A DNA stretch of 64,000 nucleotides, from NCBI RefSeq assembly GCF_042675965.1, contig NZ_JBHTKJ010000065.1, positions 1 through 64,000 on the forward strand. The letters run 5' to 3'. This stretch comes from Virgibacillus_R byunsanensis. Lineage in GTDB: Bacteria; Bacillota; Bacilli; Bacillales; Amphibacillaceae. The notes below the pieces were generated by a model. That model was not told where the DNA came from. It saw only the letters and a list, made by a program, of their open reading frames with translations, and did not search any database. The position numbers were made by a program, and so were the translations under genes. Below, one piece after another: positions 16,844 through 25,215 of the stretch (positions are counted from its first letter, which is position 1; each line of letters begins with the position of its first letter).

Positions 16844-17998
16844 ATGAATAAACCTCATGGGGGTTTACTAGTTAATAGAGTTGATCAGAATTATAAGATT
16901 GATTATAAAAATAAACAAGTGAAATTGGATCGAATCGCTTTAAGTGATCTAGAGTTGCTCGCAATTGGAGCATATAGTCCCCTAACAGGATTTATGGATG
17001 AAGGAAATTATCAATCCGTCGTACAATCGATAAGGCTTACCAATGGATTGCCTTGGAGTATTCCAATCACCCTTCCAGTAGATTCAGACACTTCAAACAC
17101 AATAAAAATTGGGGAAACAGTCAATTTAGTTCATGACTACACAGTATACGGGATAATGACAGTTACAGACATCTTCTCTCCTGATAAAAATGAAGAAGCT
17201 AAAAAAATCTACCAAACAAACGATCCGAAACATCCTGGGGTTAGAAAATTATTGGAACGCCCTGACACTTACATGGGTGGACCTATTAAAATGATTAACT
17301 ATCCAATTAAGGATAAGTTTGAGGAATATTTTTTAGAACCTGCCCAGACAAGAGAAACATTCAAACAGCTCGGATGGGAAACGGTAGTCGGATTTCAAAC
17401 ACGCAATCCCGTTCATCGAGCACACGAATACATTCAAAAATCAGCATTAGAAACCATAGATGGACTATTCCTTCATCCACTAGTCGGGGAAACAAAGACT
17501 GGTGATATACCTAGTGAGTTACGAATGGAATGTTATCAGATTTTATTACAAAACTACTATCCCAAGCATCGTGTTCACTTATCTGTTTTTCCAGCGGCCA
17601 TGAGATATGCTGGTCCCAAAGAAGCAATATTTCATGCATTAGTTCGCAAAAATTATGGTTGCACTCATTTCATCGTTGGCCGTGATCATGCTGGTGTGGG
17701 TGATTATTACGGTACTTATGATGCCCAAAAGATATTTCGTGAATTTTCCGAAGAAGAAGTTGGCATAAACATTCTTTGTTTTGAAAACAGTTACTACTGT
17801 AACAAATGTGAGAGCATGGGTACTTCTAAAACATGTCCACACGATAAAGAATTCCATGTCTCCCTTTCTGGAACAAAAGTAAGAGCTATGCTACGAGAAG
17901 GAAAAATGCCTCCAAAGCAATTTACTAGACCAGAAGTAGCTACCAAACTAATGGAAGGTATGTCCAAAACGCAAATAGAAACGAGGCACGGGTCATGA
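16844..17998 (+). CDS. sat: Sulfate adenylyltransferase (ATP sulfurylase)
   Basis: Activates sulfate with ATP to form APS. The protein is 384 residues, the normal length of the monofunctional Bacillus enzyme. Motifs: GFQTRNPVHRAHE (ATP-binding HxxH-type loop), FPAAMRYAGPKEA, and HFIVGRDHAGVGDYYGTYDA. A short Cys cluster (YCNKCESMGTSKTCPH) near residue 315 is typical of the zinc-ribbon-bearing Bacillus form. A strong site (AGGAGG) precedes the ATG and the stop overlaps the cysC start by four bases. Confidence 0.92.
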   Translation: MNKPHGGLLVNRVDQNYKIDYKNKQVKLDRIALSDLELLAIGAYSPLTGFMDEGNYQSVVQSIRLTNGLPWSIPITLPVDSDTSNTIKIGETVNLVHDYTVYGIMTVTDIFSPDKNEEAKKIYQTNDPKHPGVRKLLERPDTYMGGPIKMINYPIKDKFEEYFLEPAQTRETFKQLGWETVVGFQTRNPVHRAHEYIQKSALETIDGLFLHPLVGETKTGDIPSELRMECYQILLQNYYPKHRVHLSVFPAAMRYAGPKEAIFHALVRKNYGCTHFIVGRDHAGVGDYYGTYDAQKIFREFSEEEVGINILCFENSYYCNKCESMGTSKTCPHDKEFHVSLSGTKVRAMLREGKMPPKQFTRPEVATKLMEGMSKTQIETRHGS

Positions 17999-18591
17999 TT
18001 CAACAGAATATTGTATGGCATCATACAGTCATTAAGAAAACGGATCGACAAAAATTAAACAACCATAAAAGTTGTGCAATTTGGTTTACCGGATATTCTG
18101 GTTCAGGGAAGTCAACAATTGCCAACGAATTGGATTTTCAATTGTATCATTTAGGAATAAGAAGCTATGTGCTTGATGGTGATAATGTTAGACACGGACT
18201 CAACAAGGAGCTCGGTTTCAGTCCAAAAGACCGAATAGAAAACATTAGAAGAGTAGGTGAAGTTGCAAAGCTTTTTGTAGACAGTGGTCAAATTGTTGCG
18301 ACGGCATTTATTTCGCCCTACCGACAAGAACGCAACCAGGTAAGAAATATCTTTGATGAAGATGAATTTATCGAAGTATTTATTAATTGTCCATTGGATG
18401 TCTGTGAAATGCGGGACCCAAAAGGGTTATATCAAAAGGCCAGAAAAGGAGAGATTCACGACTTTACTGGAATTGACTCCCCTTATCAAGCTCCAATTGA
18501 TCCTGACTTAACGATAAATACAGAACAATACCCAGTTACAAAAGCAGCCAATATAATCATTACTTACCTTAAAGATAAAGGGATAATATAA
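17995..18591 (+). CDS. cysC: Adenylylsulfate kinase
   Basis: Phosphorylates APS to PAPS. The protein is 198 residues with Walker A GYSGSGKST at about 32-40, the LDGDNVRHGLN substrate loop, FISPYRQER (lid) and DPKGLYQKARKGEI. Translationally coupled to sat by ATGA overlap; last gene of the sulfate operon. The stop lies 14 bases from the stop of the convergent yppG-like gene, without a recognisable terminator between them. Confidence 0.92.
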   Translation: MIQQNIVWHHTVIKKTDRQKLNNHKSCAIWFTGYSGSGKSTIANELDFQLYHLGIRSYVLDGDNVRHGLNKELGFSPKDRIENIRRVGEVAKLFVDSGQIVATAFISPYRQERNQVRNIFDEDEFIEVFINCPLDVCEMRDPKGLYQKARKGEIHDFTGIDSPYQAPIDPDLTINTEQYPVTKAANIIITYLKDKGII

Positions 18592-18605
18592 ACAATCGCC
18601 TTAAA

Positions 18606-18842
18606 CTATTTCTTCATAAACTTTGTGATCATAGGACTGATCATAGGACTTACTTGCCCATAAATTTTAGTCATTTGTTGAGCAGTAACTGTTATTTTAT
18701 CTAAATCCAGATTTCCTTCTTGGTCACGAAATTGATTCAAAAGATTCTGCTTAGCTGGTTGTTGTGGATTCTGTACTTGTTGTCGCCCCCGCCCAGGCGG
18801 AAGTATTGGCATTGGGCCTCTCGGTGTTCTCTCTGGAAACAT
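18606..18842 (-). CDS. YppG-like small protein
   Basis: Protein of 78 residues resembling the YppG/YqfQ-type family of Bacillus. The N-terminal half is rich in Pro, Gly, Arg and Gln (MPILPPGRGRQQVQNPQQP); the C-terminal half is a helix pattern (NLLNQFRDQEGNLDLDKIT...) followed by repeated SPMI words. The ATG at 18842 is set by GAGAGGTG seven bases upstream. Such proteins are linked to the spore in some Bacillus species, but no function is established. Single-gene unit. Confidence 0.65.
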   Translation of the reverse strand: MFPERTPRGPMPILPPGRGRQQVQNPQQPAKQNLLNQFRDQEGNLDLDKITVTAQQMTKIYGQVSPMISPMITKFMKK

Positions 18843-18953
18843 TGTTAGCACCTCTCTTTACTAAATTCTGATATATATTATTCAAAAGTAAACTTTTTGA
18901 GAAGGTATTTGTCCCTGTAACCGGTAATGTAACAGTTAATTAAAATACGCATA

Positions 18954-18968
18954 TGATAATGATCATAA
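18954..18968 (+). promoter_or_regulatory. Possible Fur-type operator
   Basis: TGATAATGATCATAA resembles the 7-1-7 Fur core (TGATAATnATTATCA) with two mismatches in the right arm. It lies 22 bases upstream of the YjaZ-like gene. The base composition makes chance likely, so this is weak. Confidence 0.3.
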
Positions 18969-18990
18969 ATGTGTAGTTAGGGGTGCTGAA

Positions 18991-19770
18991 ATGAGTGTTG
19001 TAAGAACAGACAAGTGGCTACAAGAATCGTATGATGACCCTTTAAAACTTTGTAAAAAAATAAAATCGTATTTTGATGGAGTTCAAACCTCTGAAATCTA
19101 TGATTATTTAACTATTCATGGAATGTATCGTCGCCCCTCCACCAATAATAGTGATCTAGTAAAGAGCTTACAGGATAACAAAGTATGGCAAATTGTAGTC
19201 AAAGAAAAAAGACAACTTCAAAAACTGTGGAATGGACCAACTATCCCTGTGTTTATTTTGCCATCTGACCCAGATAATCATAAACTAGTTAAAGATCATA
19301 ATGGAAAATCCGGACTAGCCTTCGGTGATAAAATGTTTTTATTTTTGTCTGAAAGTAATACAGAAATGGAAATAAGAGCGTTGTTCACGCATGAATATAA
19401 TCATGTTTGTCGCCTAGCTAATTATCAAAAAAAAGAAAACGATTACGTGTTATTGGATACCATAATGCTAGAAGGTTTAGCTGAAAATGCAGTTCGTGAG
19501 CGATTAGGCAAAGAAAATACGGCTGGTTGGACATCGTATTATTCACAGGATCAATTAAAAAAAATATGGAATAGCCTGGTACGCCCAAATCGACAAGCCA
19601 GCAAGAATGACCGTAAACATCATGAAATCTTATATGGATTACATTTTCATCCAAAAATGGCAGGGTATTGTGTGGGGTATTATTTGGTAGAAAAATATTT
19701 AGATAAACAACGTATAACGTGTAAGGATCTACTACCTGTATCCTCCGATCGTATTGCTCAATTAAACTAA
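18991..19770 (+). CDS. YjaZ-like putative Zn-dependent protease (DUF2268)
   Basis: Protein of 259 residues of the DUF2268 family. A zincin-like motif HEYNH with a downstream Glu (MLEGLAENAVRE, 25 residues later) makes a metallopeptidase likely; a conserved GLHFHPKMAGYCVGYYLVEKY block follows in the C-terminal part. No signal peptide or membrane segment is evident, so it acts in the cytosol. Ribosome binding site AGGGGTG precedes the ATG. B. subtilis YjaZ is its closest familiar relative; the substrate is unknown. Confidence 0.72.
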   Translation: MSVVRTDKWLQESYDDPLKLCKKIKSYFDGVQTSEIYDYLTIHGMYRRPSTNNSDLVKSLQDNKVWQIVVKEKRQLQKLWNGPTIPVFILPSDPDNHKLVKDHNGKSGLAFGDKMFLFLSESNTEMEIRALFTHEYNHVCRLANYQKKENDYVLLDTIMLEGLAENAVRERLGKENTAGWTSYYSQDQLKKIWNSLVRPNRQASKNDRKHHEILYGLHFHPKMAGYCVGYYLVEKYLDKQRITCKDLLPVSSDRIAQLN

Positions 19771-19788
19771 AAAACTTATAAAAAGGAA

Positions 19789-19852
19789 AACTACACCTCC
19801 AATTATTAGATGTGTCTAATAAATTGGGGTGCAGTTACTAGCGTCTTTTTTA
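19789..19852. terminator. Terminator between convergent genes
   Basis: AACTACACCTCCAATTATTAGA pairs with TCTAATAAATTGGGGTGCAGTT; on the plus strand it is followed shortly by GTCTTTTTTATG, and on the minus strand by TTTTCCTTTTTAT. It can serve the YjaZ-like gene and the small gene at 19867. Confidence 0.7.
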
Positions 19853-19866
19853 TGATTCCATTAAAA

Positions 19867-20124
19867 TTACCAGAAGAAAAATGGTAACAAAGCCAATGTA
19901 GCAATAGAACCTAACGCAAGCCCCAGACCAAACCTACCGAACCCGCCATAAAACCCATAACCAAACCCACCTAAACTTCTCGTATGACCAATAGGCTTTA
20001 AATAGACTCTACGATGGTCAACATGCTGAATAATTCCTTTGTGAACTCTTCCATCAACGGTTCTGATTGCAACAGCTCTACCTTTATATCGCTGGCACAG
20101 TTCGTGATAATGCCCAACTGACAT
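19867..20124 (-). CDS. Small Gly/Phe-rich protein with LSM-like N-terminus
   Basis: Protein of 85 residues. The first 45 residues (RYKGRAVAIRTVDGRVHKGIIQHVDHRRVYLKPI) read like a small Sm/Hfq-like or KOW-like beta barrel; then comes a glycine/aromatic stretch (GGFGYGFYGGFGRFG) and a hydrophobic C-terminal helix (LGLALGSIATLALLPFFFW). Proteins of this layout occur in spore-formers near YjcZ-type genes, as here. It starts behind GAAAGGATG. I do not know its function; spore-coat association is inference from the neighbourhood. Confidence 0.6.
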   Translation of the reverse strand: MSVGHYHELCQRYKGRAVAIRTVDGRVHKGIIQHVDHRRVYLKPIGHTRSLGGFGYGFYGGFGRFGLGLALGSIATLALLPFFFW

Positions 20125-20338
20125 CCTTTCACCCCCACATCCTCATCAAACATATGACATTATATGAGTGGAGACCAGTTATAGTAAGGGTCATATACAC
20201 CGGGAGAATAGTGGAGATTTAAGATGACCATTTATTAAAATATAACTCAAATAGCCCAAATCAACCAAAATATGGGGAATTATCCATATCAATAAGTCCA
20301 TAAGTTCATATAGTAACTATATATGGGGGTGTTTTAGT

Positions 20339-20437
20339 ATGGGTGATGCTGATGCCGGGGCGGATACAGGCTATGGCGGCAAATTCACCTTAATTGTAGT
20401 GTAGTTTATCGTATTAATTATTGTTGGTGAATCTTAA
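20339..20437 (+). pseudogene. YjcZ/SscA-family peptide gene with premature stop
   Basis: An ATG behind GGGGGTG opens MGDADAGADTGYGGKF followed by TLIVV, then an in-frame TAG (20402-20404), then FIVLIIVGES and TAA. In intact relatives, such as the next gene at 20486, the hydrophobic block runs through without a stop (FALIVVLFILLIIVG). The TAG stands where the neighbour has a Leu codon; a TTG to TAG change would explain it. Product if translated: a 21-residue peptide lacking the membrane part. Unless the TAG is read through, this is a disabled copy. Confidence 0.7.
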
Positions 20438-20485
20438 GTTAGATTTGGACCAAAAACAAAACGAATACATGTTAGGAGGGATTTT

Positions 20486-20617
20486 ATGTCATTTGGACAT
20501 TGTGGTGGATATGGCTATAGCGCACCCGTTGCTGGTGCTAGTTATGGCGCTGGCGGTTTTGCGTTAATTGTCGTTTTATTTATCCTTCTCATTATCGTAG
20601 GGGCTGCTTGGCTGTAA
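20486..20617 (+). CDS. YjcZ/SscA-family small sporulation peptide
   Basis: A 43-residue protein made of a Gly/Tyr-rich head (GHCGGYGYSAP) and the hallmark hydrophobic tail (FALIVVLFILLIIVGAAW). The family is widespread in spore-formers; SscA of B. subtilis is a spore-coat assembly factor and others are small membrane peptides of unknown role. Strong ribosome binding site AGGAGGG five bases before the ATG. Too short for most gene callers. It follows the disabled paralogue at 20339. Confidence 0.85.
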   Translation: MSFGHCGGYGYSAPVAGASYGAGGFALIVVLFILLIIVGAAWL

Positions 20618-20625
20618 GTTTTCAC

Positions 20626-20655
20626 AATTAGAAAACTTGGCTTATCTACTAAAAA
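20626..20655. repeat. Short copy of the AAAACTTGGC repeat family
   Basis: ATTAGAAAACTTGGCTTATC is the left end of the repeat seen in full at 34391-34513 and again near 63377 and 63726; here it is joined directly to TTATCTACTAAAAA, a sequence found just beyond the right end of the full copy. Probably an internally deleted copy. Confidence 0.5.
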
Positions 20656-20700
20656 GGTAGTCTTCACAGGCTAACAATATTAAATTTAAAAAGCATCTCA

Positions 20701-20730
20701 GGCTGTCGGTCGCTCCCGACAGCCTTTTTC
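20701..20730 (+). terminator. Rho-independent terminator
   Basis: GGCTGTCGG and CCGACAGCC flank TCGCTC and are followed by TTTTTC. It ends the yjcZ-like unit before the fetA promoter region. Confidence 0.85.
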
Positions 20731-20816
20731 TATTCTATAAATGTTGGAGAGAATTGAAGAAGTCGGGGAAAGCTTATAGAATAGATAAAGAAGTTTCCAG
20801 GTAAGGAAGTGAAAAA

Positions 20817-21548
20817 ATGGTATCAAATGACACAGTAGCTATTCAGTTGACCAATGTAAACTATTCCGATGATGAGGTACATATTCTAAAAAATATTACA
20901 GGATCATTTTTTAAAGGAAAAATCACCACTTTAGTCGGTCCTTCTGGTGCGGGAAAAACATCGTTGTTCAAATTATGTAACGGCTTAACATCACCTGATT
21001 CTGGAGAAATTTATATAGATGGCAAAGTAATTGACGACTATGATCCAGTTGAATTACGTCGCCATGTAGGGATTGCCTTACAAAGTGCAACAATGATTAA
21101 CGGTAGTGTACGCAAAAATTTAGCACTCCCATTAGAACTACAAGGAAAACAGTTACCAGAAGAAGATGTAAATGAATTATTACACATTGTAGGCTTAAAT
21201 AAGGAAATGTTGTATCGAAATGCCAAGGATTTATCAGGTGGACAACGGCAAAAGTTATCCATAGCACGCACACTCGTAAACAGACCTAAGGTTTTATTAC
21301 TTGATGAAATTACATCTTCATTGGATCGTGTATCTCAGCAGGATATCGAAAAACTTATTGTAAAAATCAATGAGAAATACGATACAACTATTCTATGGAT
21401 CACCCATAATTTACAGCAAGCACTTACCATTGGAAACTATACATGGGTAATGATGGACGGAGAAGTCATGGAAACAGGTAATAGTAGTTTATTAAATGAA
21501 CCTAAGAATGACAAAGTGAAGCAATTTGTAGAGGGGGAATTTGAATGA
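20817..21548 (+). CDS. fetA: ABC transporter ATPase, FetA/YbbL-like
   Basis: Nucleotide-binding subunit of 243 residues. Walker A GPSGAGKTS (about 41-49), Q-loop region LQSATM, signature LSGGQRQ, Walker B VLLLDE and the switch His in ITHN are intact. The adjoining gene encodes the UPF0014/FetB membrane partner, overlapping by four bases, so the pair is the FetAB-type exporter, which in E. coli is linked to iron homeostasis and oxidative stress. Start ATG follows AAGGAAG. Confidence 0.8.
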   Translation: MVSNDTVAIQLTNVNYSDDEVHILKNITGSFFKGKITTLVGPSGAGKTSLFKLCNGLTSPDSGEIYIDGKVIDDYDPVELRRHVGIALQSATMINGSVRKNLALPLELQGKQLPEEDVNELLHIVGLNKEMLYRNAKDLSGGQRQKLSIARTLVNRPKVLLLDEITSSLDRVSQQDIEKLIVKINEKYDTTILWITHNLQQALTIGNYTWVMMDGEVMETGNSSLLNEPKNDKVKQFVEGEFE

Positions 21549-22303
21549 GCTTTCTAACTTTATCCATCACACTTATATTTGTTATCATCCCACTTGTCTT
21601 GTCCAAAACGTTTAACTTAGGACTTGAGAGGGATACGCTAATCGCAACTATTCGTTCTATTATCCAGTTACTGGCTGTTGGGTATATTCTTCAATTTGTA
21701 TTTGATGCCGAAAATATGATTTATATCGTATTAATGGTGTTATTAATGGTTGGTGCTGCTACACAAAATGCCAGGAAAAAAGGAGCAACCATTAAAGGAA
21801 TTACGTGGAAACTCGCAATAACTTTTGTCTTTGTTGAAGTGCTGACACAAAGTATATTACTTGGTTTAACTATCACACCACCAACACCACAATATATCAT
21901 CCCAATTAGTGGCATGGTGATTGGCAATTCGATGGTGCTTGGTATTCTATTTCTAAACCGCTTTACAGCAGAACTGGAATCGCGTCAGGAAGAAACAGAG
22001 TTAATACTTTCATTAGGTGGAACACCAAAACAGGCAATTCACACACAACTAATTACTTCGATACAGGCGAGCACAATTCCAACAATCGAAAGCCAAAAAA
22101 CGATTGGGCTTGTTCAACTCCCAGGTATGATGAGTGGACAAATTATTGCAGGAGCAGATCCAGTACAAGCTGTACTTTTCCAATTACTGATTCTCTTTCT
22201 CCTCTTAACAACTGCCGTGGTGACAAGTATTATGCTTGGATACTTATCCTATCCATCCCTGTTTAACGATCGCATGCAGCTGTTGAAAGTGGAAATTAAA
22301 TAA
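21545..22303 (+). CDS. fetB: UPF0014 membrane subunit, FetB/YbbM-like
   Basis: Permease of 252 residues with about seven hydrophobic segments. Family words: IRSIIQLLAVGYIL near residue 38, PISGMVIGNSMVLG near 120, and QLPGMMSGQIIAGADPVQAV near 190, matching the UPF0014/FetB family. Its start overlaps the ATPase stop (ATGA). No accessory binding protein is encoded, consistent with export. No terminator is evident in 22304-22422. Confidence 0.85.
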   Translation: MSFLTLSITLIFVIIPLVLSKTFNLGLERDTLIATIRSIIQLLAVGYILQFVFDAENMIYIVLMVLLMVGAATQNARKKGATIKGITWKLAITFVFVEVLTQSILLGLTITPPTPQYIIPISGMVIGNSMVLGILFLNRFTAELESRQEETELILSLGGTPKQAIHTQLITSIQASTIPTIESQKTIGLVQLPGMMSGQIIAGADPVQAVLFQLLILFLLLTTAVVTSIMLGYLSYPSLFNDRMQLLKVEIK

Positions 22304-22422
22304 CCTGATGTTATAAGAAGCTTACCAACAATGATTGATAAACCTCTTTATTGAATTTAGATCCTATTCATTATTAACTCTCTAGAAAGAACTACAATTT
22401 TATCTTTCATAAACTGATTAAT

Positions 22423-24102
22423 TTAAATAGAATAAACAACACACTGATATGGTGTTAATAAATTACGTTCTTTATTGGAATTGTCATTGGTAATCACAAT
22501 AGATGCTTCTTTAACTACAGATTGAATTCCATAATCCAGTAATTCAACCTCACTATCAGAAAAATTACAAAGAACCACGAACGTTTCATTTTTTCCTATT
22601 CGTTTATATGCAAAAACGTCAGTGTCATTTCGCATAATTAATTCAAATTTACCAGTTGTGATTACATCCTTTTCTTTCCGTAATTGAATGAGTCGTTGGT
22701 AATAATAATAGATAGAATTCTGATCGGCTAATGCTTCCTTAGCATTAATTTCGGTATATCTAGGGTTAACCCTTATCCATGGCGTTCCAGTAGTGAACCC
22801 CGCATTTTCCGAATCATCCCACTGGACAGGTGTACGGGCATTATCCCTTCCTTTGGCATAAATAGCCCTCATAATTCGTTCATGTGACCAACCAAGAGAC
22901 TTTTTCTCCTTATACATATTAAAAAGTTCTATATCACGATAATCATCAAGGCTGTCAAAGTGAACATTCGTCATCCCTAGCTCCTCACCTTGGTAAATAT
23001 AGGGTGTGCCTTGCATCATATGTAAGCATGTTGCTAGCATTTTAGCCGATTTTAGTCGGTACTCCTTGTCATTGCCAAAACGGGAAACAATACGCGGCTG
23101 GTCATGATTGTTCCAATACAAACTATTCCATCCTGTTCCATATAAGGATGTCTGCCATTTTTCAAAGTTCTCCTTTAATTCCACTAATTCAAGTGATTTT
23201 AGATTCCATTTATCACCGTTTACTCCATCCAAATTCATATGCTCAAATGTGAAGATCATATCAAGCTCTTCATTCGCTGGATTCGTATAATCTTTGGCAT
23301 CTTCTGGTGATGCTCCAGGCATTTCCCCAACGGTCATCACATCGTAGTGGGAAATAACCTCACGATTCATTTCCTTTAAAAACTCATGGATACGTGGACC
23401 ATTTACAAAATATGGGCCACTATCACCGTACAGTTGGCCGTCCTCCATGTTACCATCAGGAAAACTGGTATCCTTAGAGATGAAATTTATAACATCCATT
23501 CGGAAACCATCAATTCCTTTGGCCAGCCAAAAATTCATCATATTATATATCTCCGTCCTTAAGTCTGGGTTTTCCCAATTTAAATCCGGCTGCTTAGTAG
23601 CAAATAAATGGAGGTAATATTGATTAGTTTCTTCGTCAAACTGCCAGGCAGATCCACTAAAAATCGATCCCCAATTAGTTGGTGGATCACCGTTTTCTTT
23701 TCCATCACGCCAAATATAATAATCACGATAAGGATTGTCTCTACTACTTCTCGATTCAACAAACCATTGATGCTCATCAGAAGTGTGGTTCACTACTAAA
23801 TCCATTACAAGCTTCATTTTCCTTTTATGCATCTCTTCTAGGAGTTGATCCAAGTCTTCCATTGTTCCATATTGTTTAAAAATAGTATTATAGTTTCGTA
23901 TATCATATCCATTATCTTCTTGTGGGGAATCATATATAGGAGAAAGCCAGATTACATCTATTCCTAGTGTCTTTAAATAATCAAGCTTTTCAATTATACC
24001 TTGAATATCCCCAATTTCATCCCCATTTGTATCCTTGAAGCTTTTTGGATAGATTTGGTAAACAATACTTTTTTTCCACCAATCTTTAGTTGTTACTGTC
24101 AT
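22423..24102 (-). CDS. malL: Oligo-1,6-glucosidase / alpha-glucosidase (GH13)
   Basis: Cytosolic glycoside hydrolase of 559 residues, cleaving isomalto- and malto-oligosaccharides. GH13 conserved regions appear in order: DLVVNHTSDEH (region I), GFRMDVINFI with the nucleophile Asp (II), TVGEMPG with the acid/base Glu (III) and NNHDQPR (IV). QPDLNWEN and the Val after the nucleophile (MDVIN) fit the oligo-1,6-glucosidase subfamily. The ATG at 24102 follows CAGGTG and gives the usual KDWWKKSIVYQIYPKSF opening. A relic of a GH31 glucosidase lies just upstream, so the region was probably once part of a larger maltose/glucan cluster. Confidence 0.88.
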   Translation of the reverse strand: MTVTTKDWWKKSIVYQIYPKSFKDTNGDEIGDIQGIIEKLDYLKTLGIDVIWLSPIYDSPQEDNGYDIRNYNTIFKQYGTMEDLDQLLEEMHKRKMKLVMDLVVNHTSDEHQWFVESRSSRDNPYRDYYIWRDGKENGDPPTNWGSIFSGSAWQFDEETNQYYLHLFATKQPDLNWENPDLRTEIYNMMNFWLAKGIDGFRMDVINFISKDTSFPDGNMEDGQLYGDSGPYFVNGPRIHEFLKEMNREVISHYDVMTVGEMPGASPEDAKDYTNPANEELDMIFTFEHMNLDGVNGDKWNLKSLELVELKENFEKWQTSLYGTGWNSLYWNNHDQPRIVSRFGNDKEYRLKSAKMLATCLHMMQGTPYIYQGEELGMTNVHFDSLDDYRDIELFNMYKEKKSLGWSHERIMRAIYAKGRDNARTPVQWDDSENAGFTTGTPWIRVNPRYTEINAKEALADQNSIYYYYQRLIQLRKEKDVITTGKFELIMRNDTDVFAYKRIGKNETFVVLCNFSDSEVELLDYGIQSVVKEASIVITNDNSNKERNLLTPYQCVVYSI

Positions 24103-24130
24103 ATAATCACCTGCTTTTTTGTGTTTAGTT

Positions 24131-24370
24131 TTATCCAATTGTTTTCACATTCTGTATTGATGTGTATTTTGTATATAAGCCTTCTCTTTTAGTATTCAGT
24201 TGTTTTTCCTTATAGATAAACGTTCTAAAACAAAATTGATTGTCTTGATAATTGTAAGAGTAACCATCATCCTCATATAAGTATCCTGTCAACGCAACGC
24301 CAGACATTCCGAGATTCATAATCATAGGCAGTGACATTTCCAAATGCATTTGATATAGAGAAAAGGACAA
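24131..24370 (-). pseudogene. Relic of a GH31 alpha-glucosidase (two fused fragments)
   Basis: The 79-codon reading frame joins two pieces of a much longer enzyme. Residues 8-29 (MHLEMSLPMIMNLGMSGV...) match the GH31 segment that follows the acid/base region, and residues 31-50 (YLYEDDGYSYNYQDNQFCF) match the C-terminal beta-sandwich (EDDG-S-Y-Y type). About 200 residues that should lie between them are missing, and the N-terminal three quarters are absent. It is therefore a deletion relic, not a functional small gene. Assignment rests on motif recognition. Confidence 0.6.
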
Positions 24371-24402
24371 TGAAAGTTGTACATTTTGCTTCCATTGTCC
24401 TT
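24363..24402 (-). terminator. Terminator after DUF302 gene
   Basis: AAGGACAATG and CATTGTCCTT pair around a 20-base loop and are followed on the minus strand by TTCTCT. The U-run is short, so efficiency is uncertain. Confidence 0.6.
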
Positions 24403-24412
24403 CTTCTCTTAT

Positions 24413-24802
24413 TTACAGTTCAATACTTTTATCCATACAAGTAATTAATCTTTTTTCAATATCCTCTGCTAATTCATTGATTGATTCATCGTTTACCATT
24501 TGAATTAATGCAGTTGGTCTTGGCATACCAATTTTTGTTTTTCCTTCATCTTCGTAAACAACAATTTTGCACGGAAGGAAATACCCAACCATTAAATTCT
24601 CTGACAACACACGTTGTGCTTCAACGGGATTGCATACTTCAAGCACAAGATATGGTTGATCAAAATCAAGTCCTTTCTCCTGCAATTTGTCTTTAATATC
24701 AAACTGCCAGAGGACACCAAACTTTTCTTCCTTTAAACTTCCCTCAAGTGATTGAACCGCTTCTTCCATTGTTTTAGTTGTCTCAACCGTGTAATGAAAC
24801 AT
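24413..24802 (-). CDS. DUF302 family protein
   Basis: Small cytosolic protein of 129 residues with the single DUF302 domain (FHYTVETTKTMEEAVQSLE..., GVLWQFDIKDKLQEKGLDF, YLVLEVCNPVEAQRVL, GYFLPCKIVVYEDEGKT). The family binds an unidentified ligand and is often found beside sulfur-transfer and heavy-metal genes, as here. Two Cys (in EVCNP and LPCKI) are typical of the sulfur-linked branch. Strong ribosome binding site AAAGGAG. It lies at the 3' end of the persulfide cluster, separated from it by a broken rhodanese gene. Confidence 0.85.
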   Translation of the reverse strand: MFHYTVETTKTMEEAVQSLEGSLKEEKFGVLWQFDIKDKLQEKGLDFDQPYLVLEVCNPVEAQRVLSENLMVGYFLPCKIVVYEDEGKTKIGMPRPTALIQMVNDESINELAEDIEKRLITCMDKSIEL

Positions 24803-24835
24803 AATAAATCAGCTCCTTTTTTAATAGATGATCAC

Positions 24836-25215
24836 TTATATCCAGGCACTCATGCCACCTGGTTTGAAACTTGCTCAAATCATTGTTTCTTCAGGATTTT
24901 TGATGCTTTCGTACTTCTCATTCCAATTTGGCAAATGACGACTACTTCTTTGTTTTTATCTAGTTATTTAGATTGCTTTGCTAAATTCGACAGAGGAATA
25001 TTTTTAAACGGTTTACGGTGATTGGATTTGTATGCACCTGGTGTTCTTACATCTACAACCTGAATACCTTTGTCCTTAAATTTAGCTTTAGCTTCCTGTG
25101 TAGTTATATTCGATACACCTTTAACTGGCAAAAACCGATTAATATATACCCTACTGAAAGAACAATAATAATCTATTGTATAATCTCCATTTAGTTTCCC
25201 CCTAGAAAAAATCAA
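24836..25215 (-). pseudogene. Rhodanese-like gene with in-frame stops and a frameshift
   Basis: The frame starts at 25215 and shows a degraded membrane-anchor region, RFLPVKGVSNITTQEAK and VVDVRTPGAYKSNH (first half of a rhodanese fold). After NLAKQSK comes TAA; in the same frame the fold continues (DKNKEVVVICQIGMRSTKASK with the catalytic-loop Cys), then TGA, then FEQVSN, and a frameshift is needed to reach the terminal GGMSAW. Two stops plus a frameshift show a recently broken gene, last in the sulfur operon. Confidence 0.75.
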
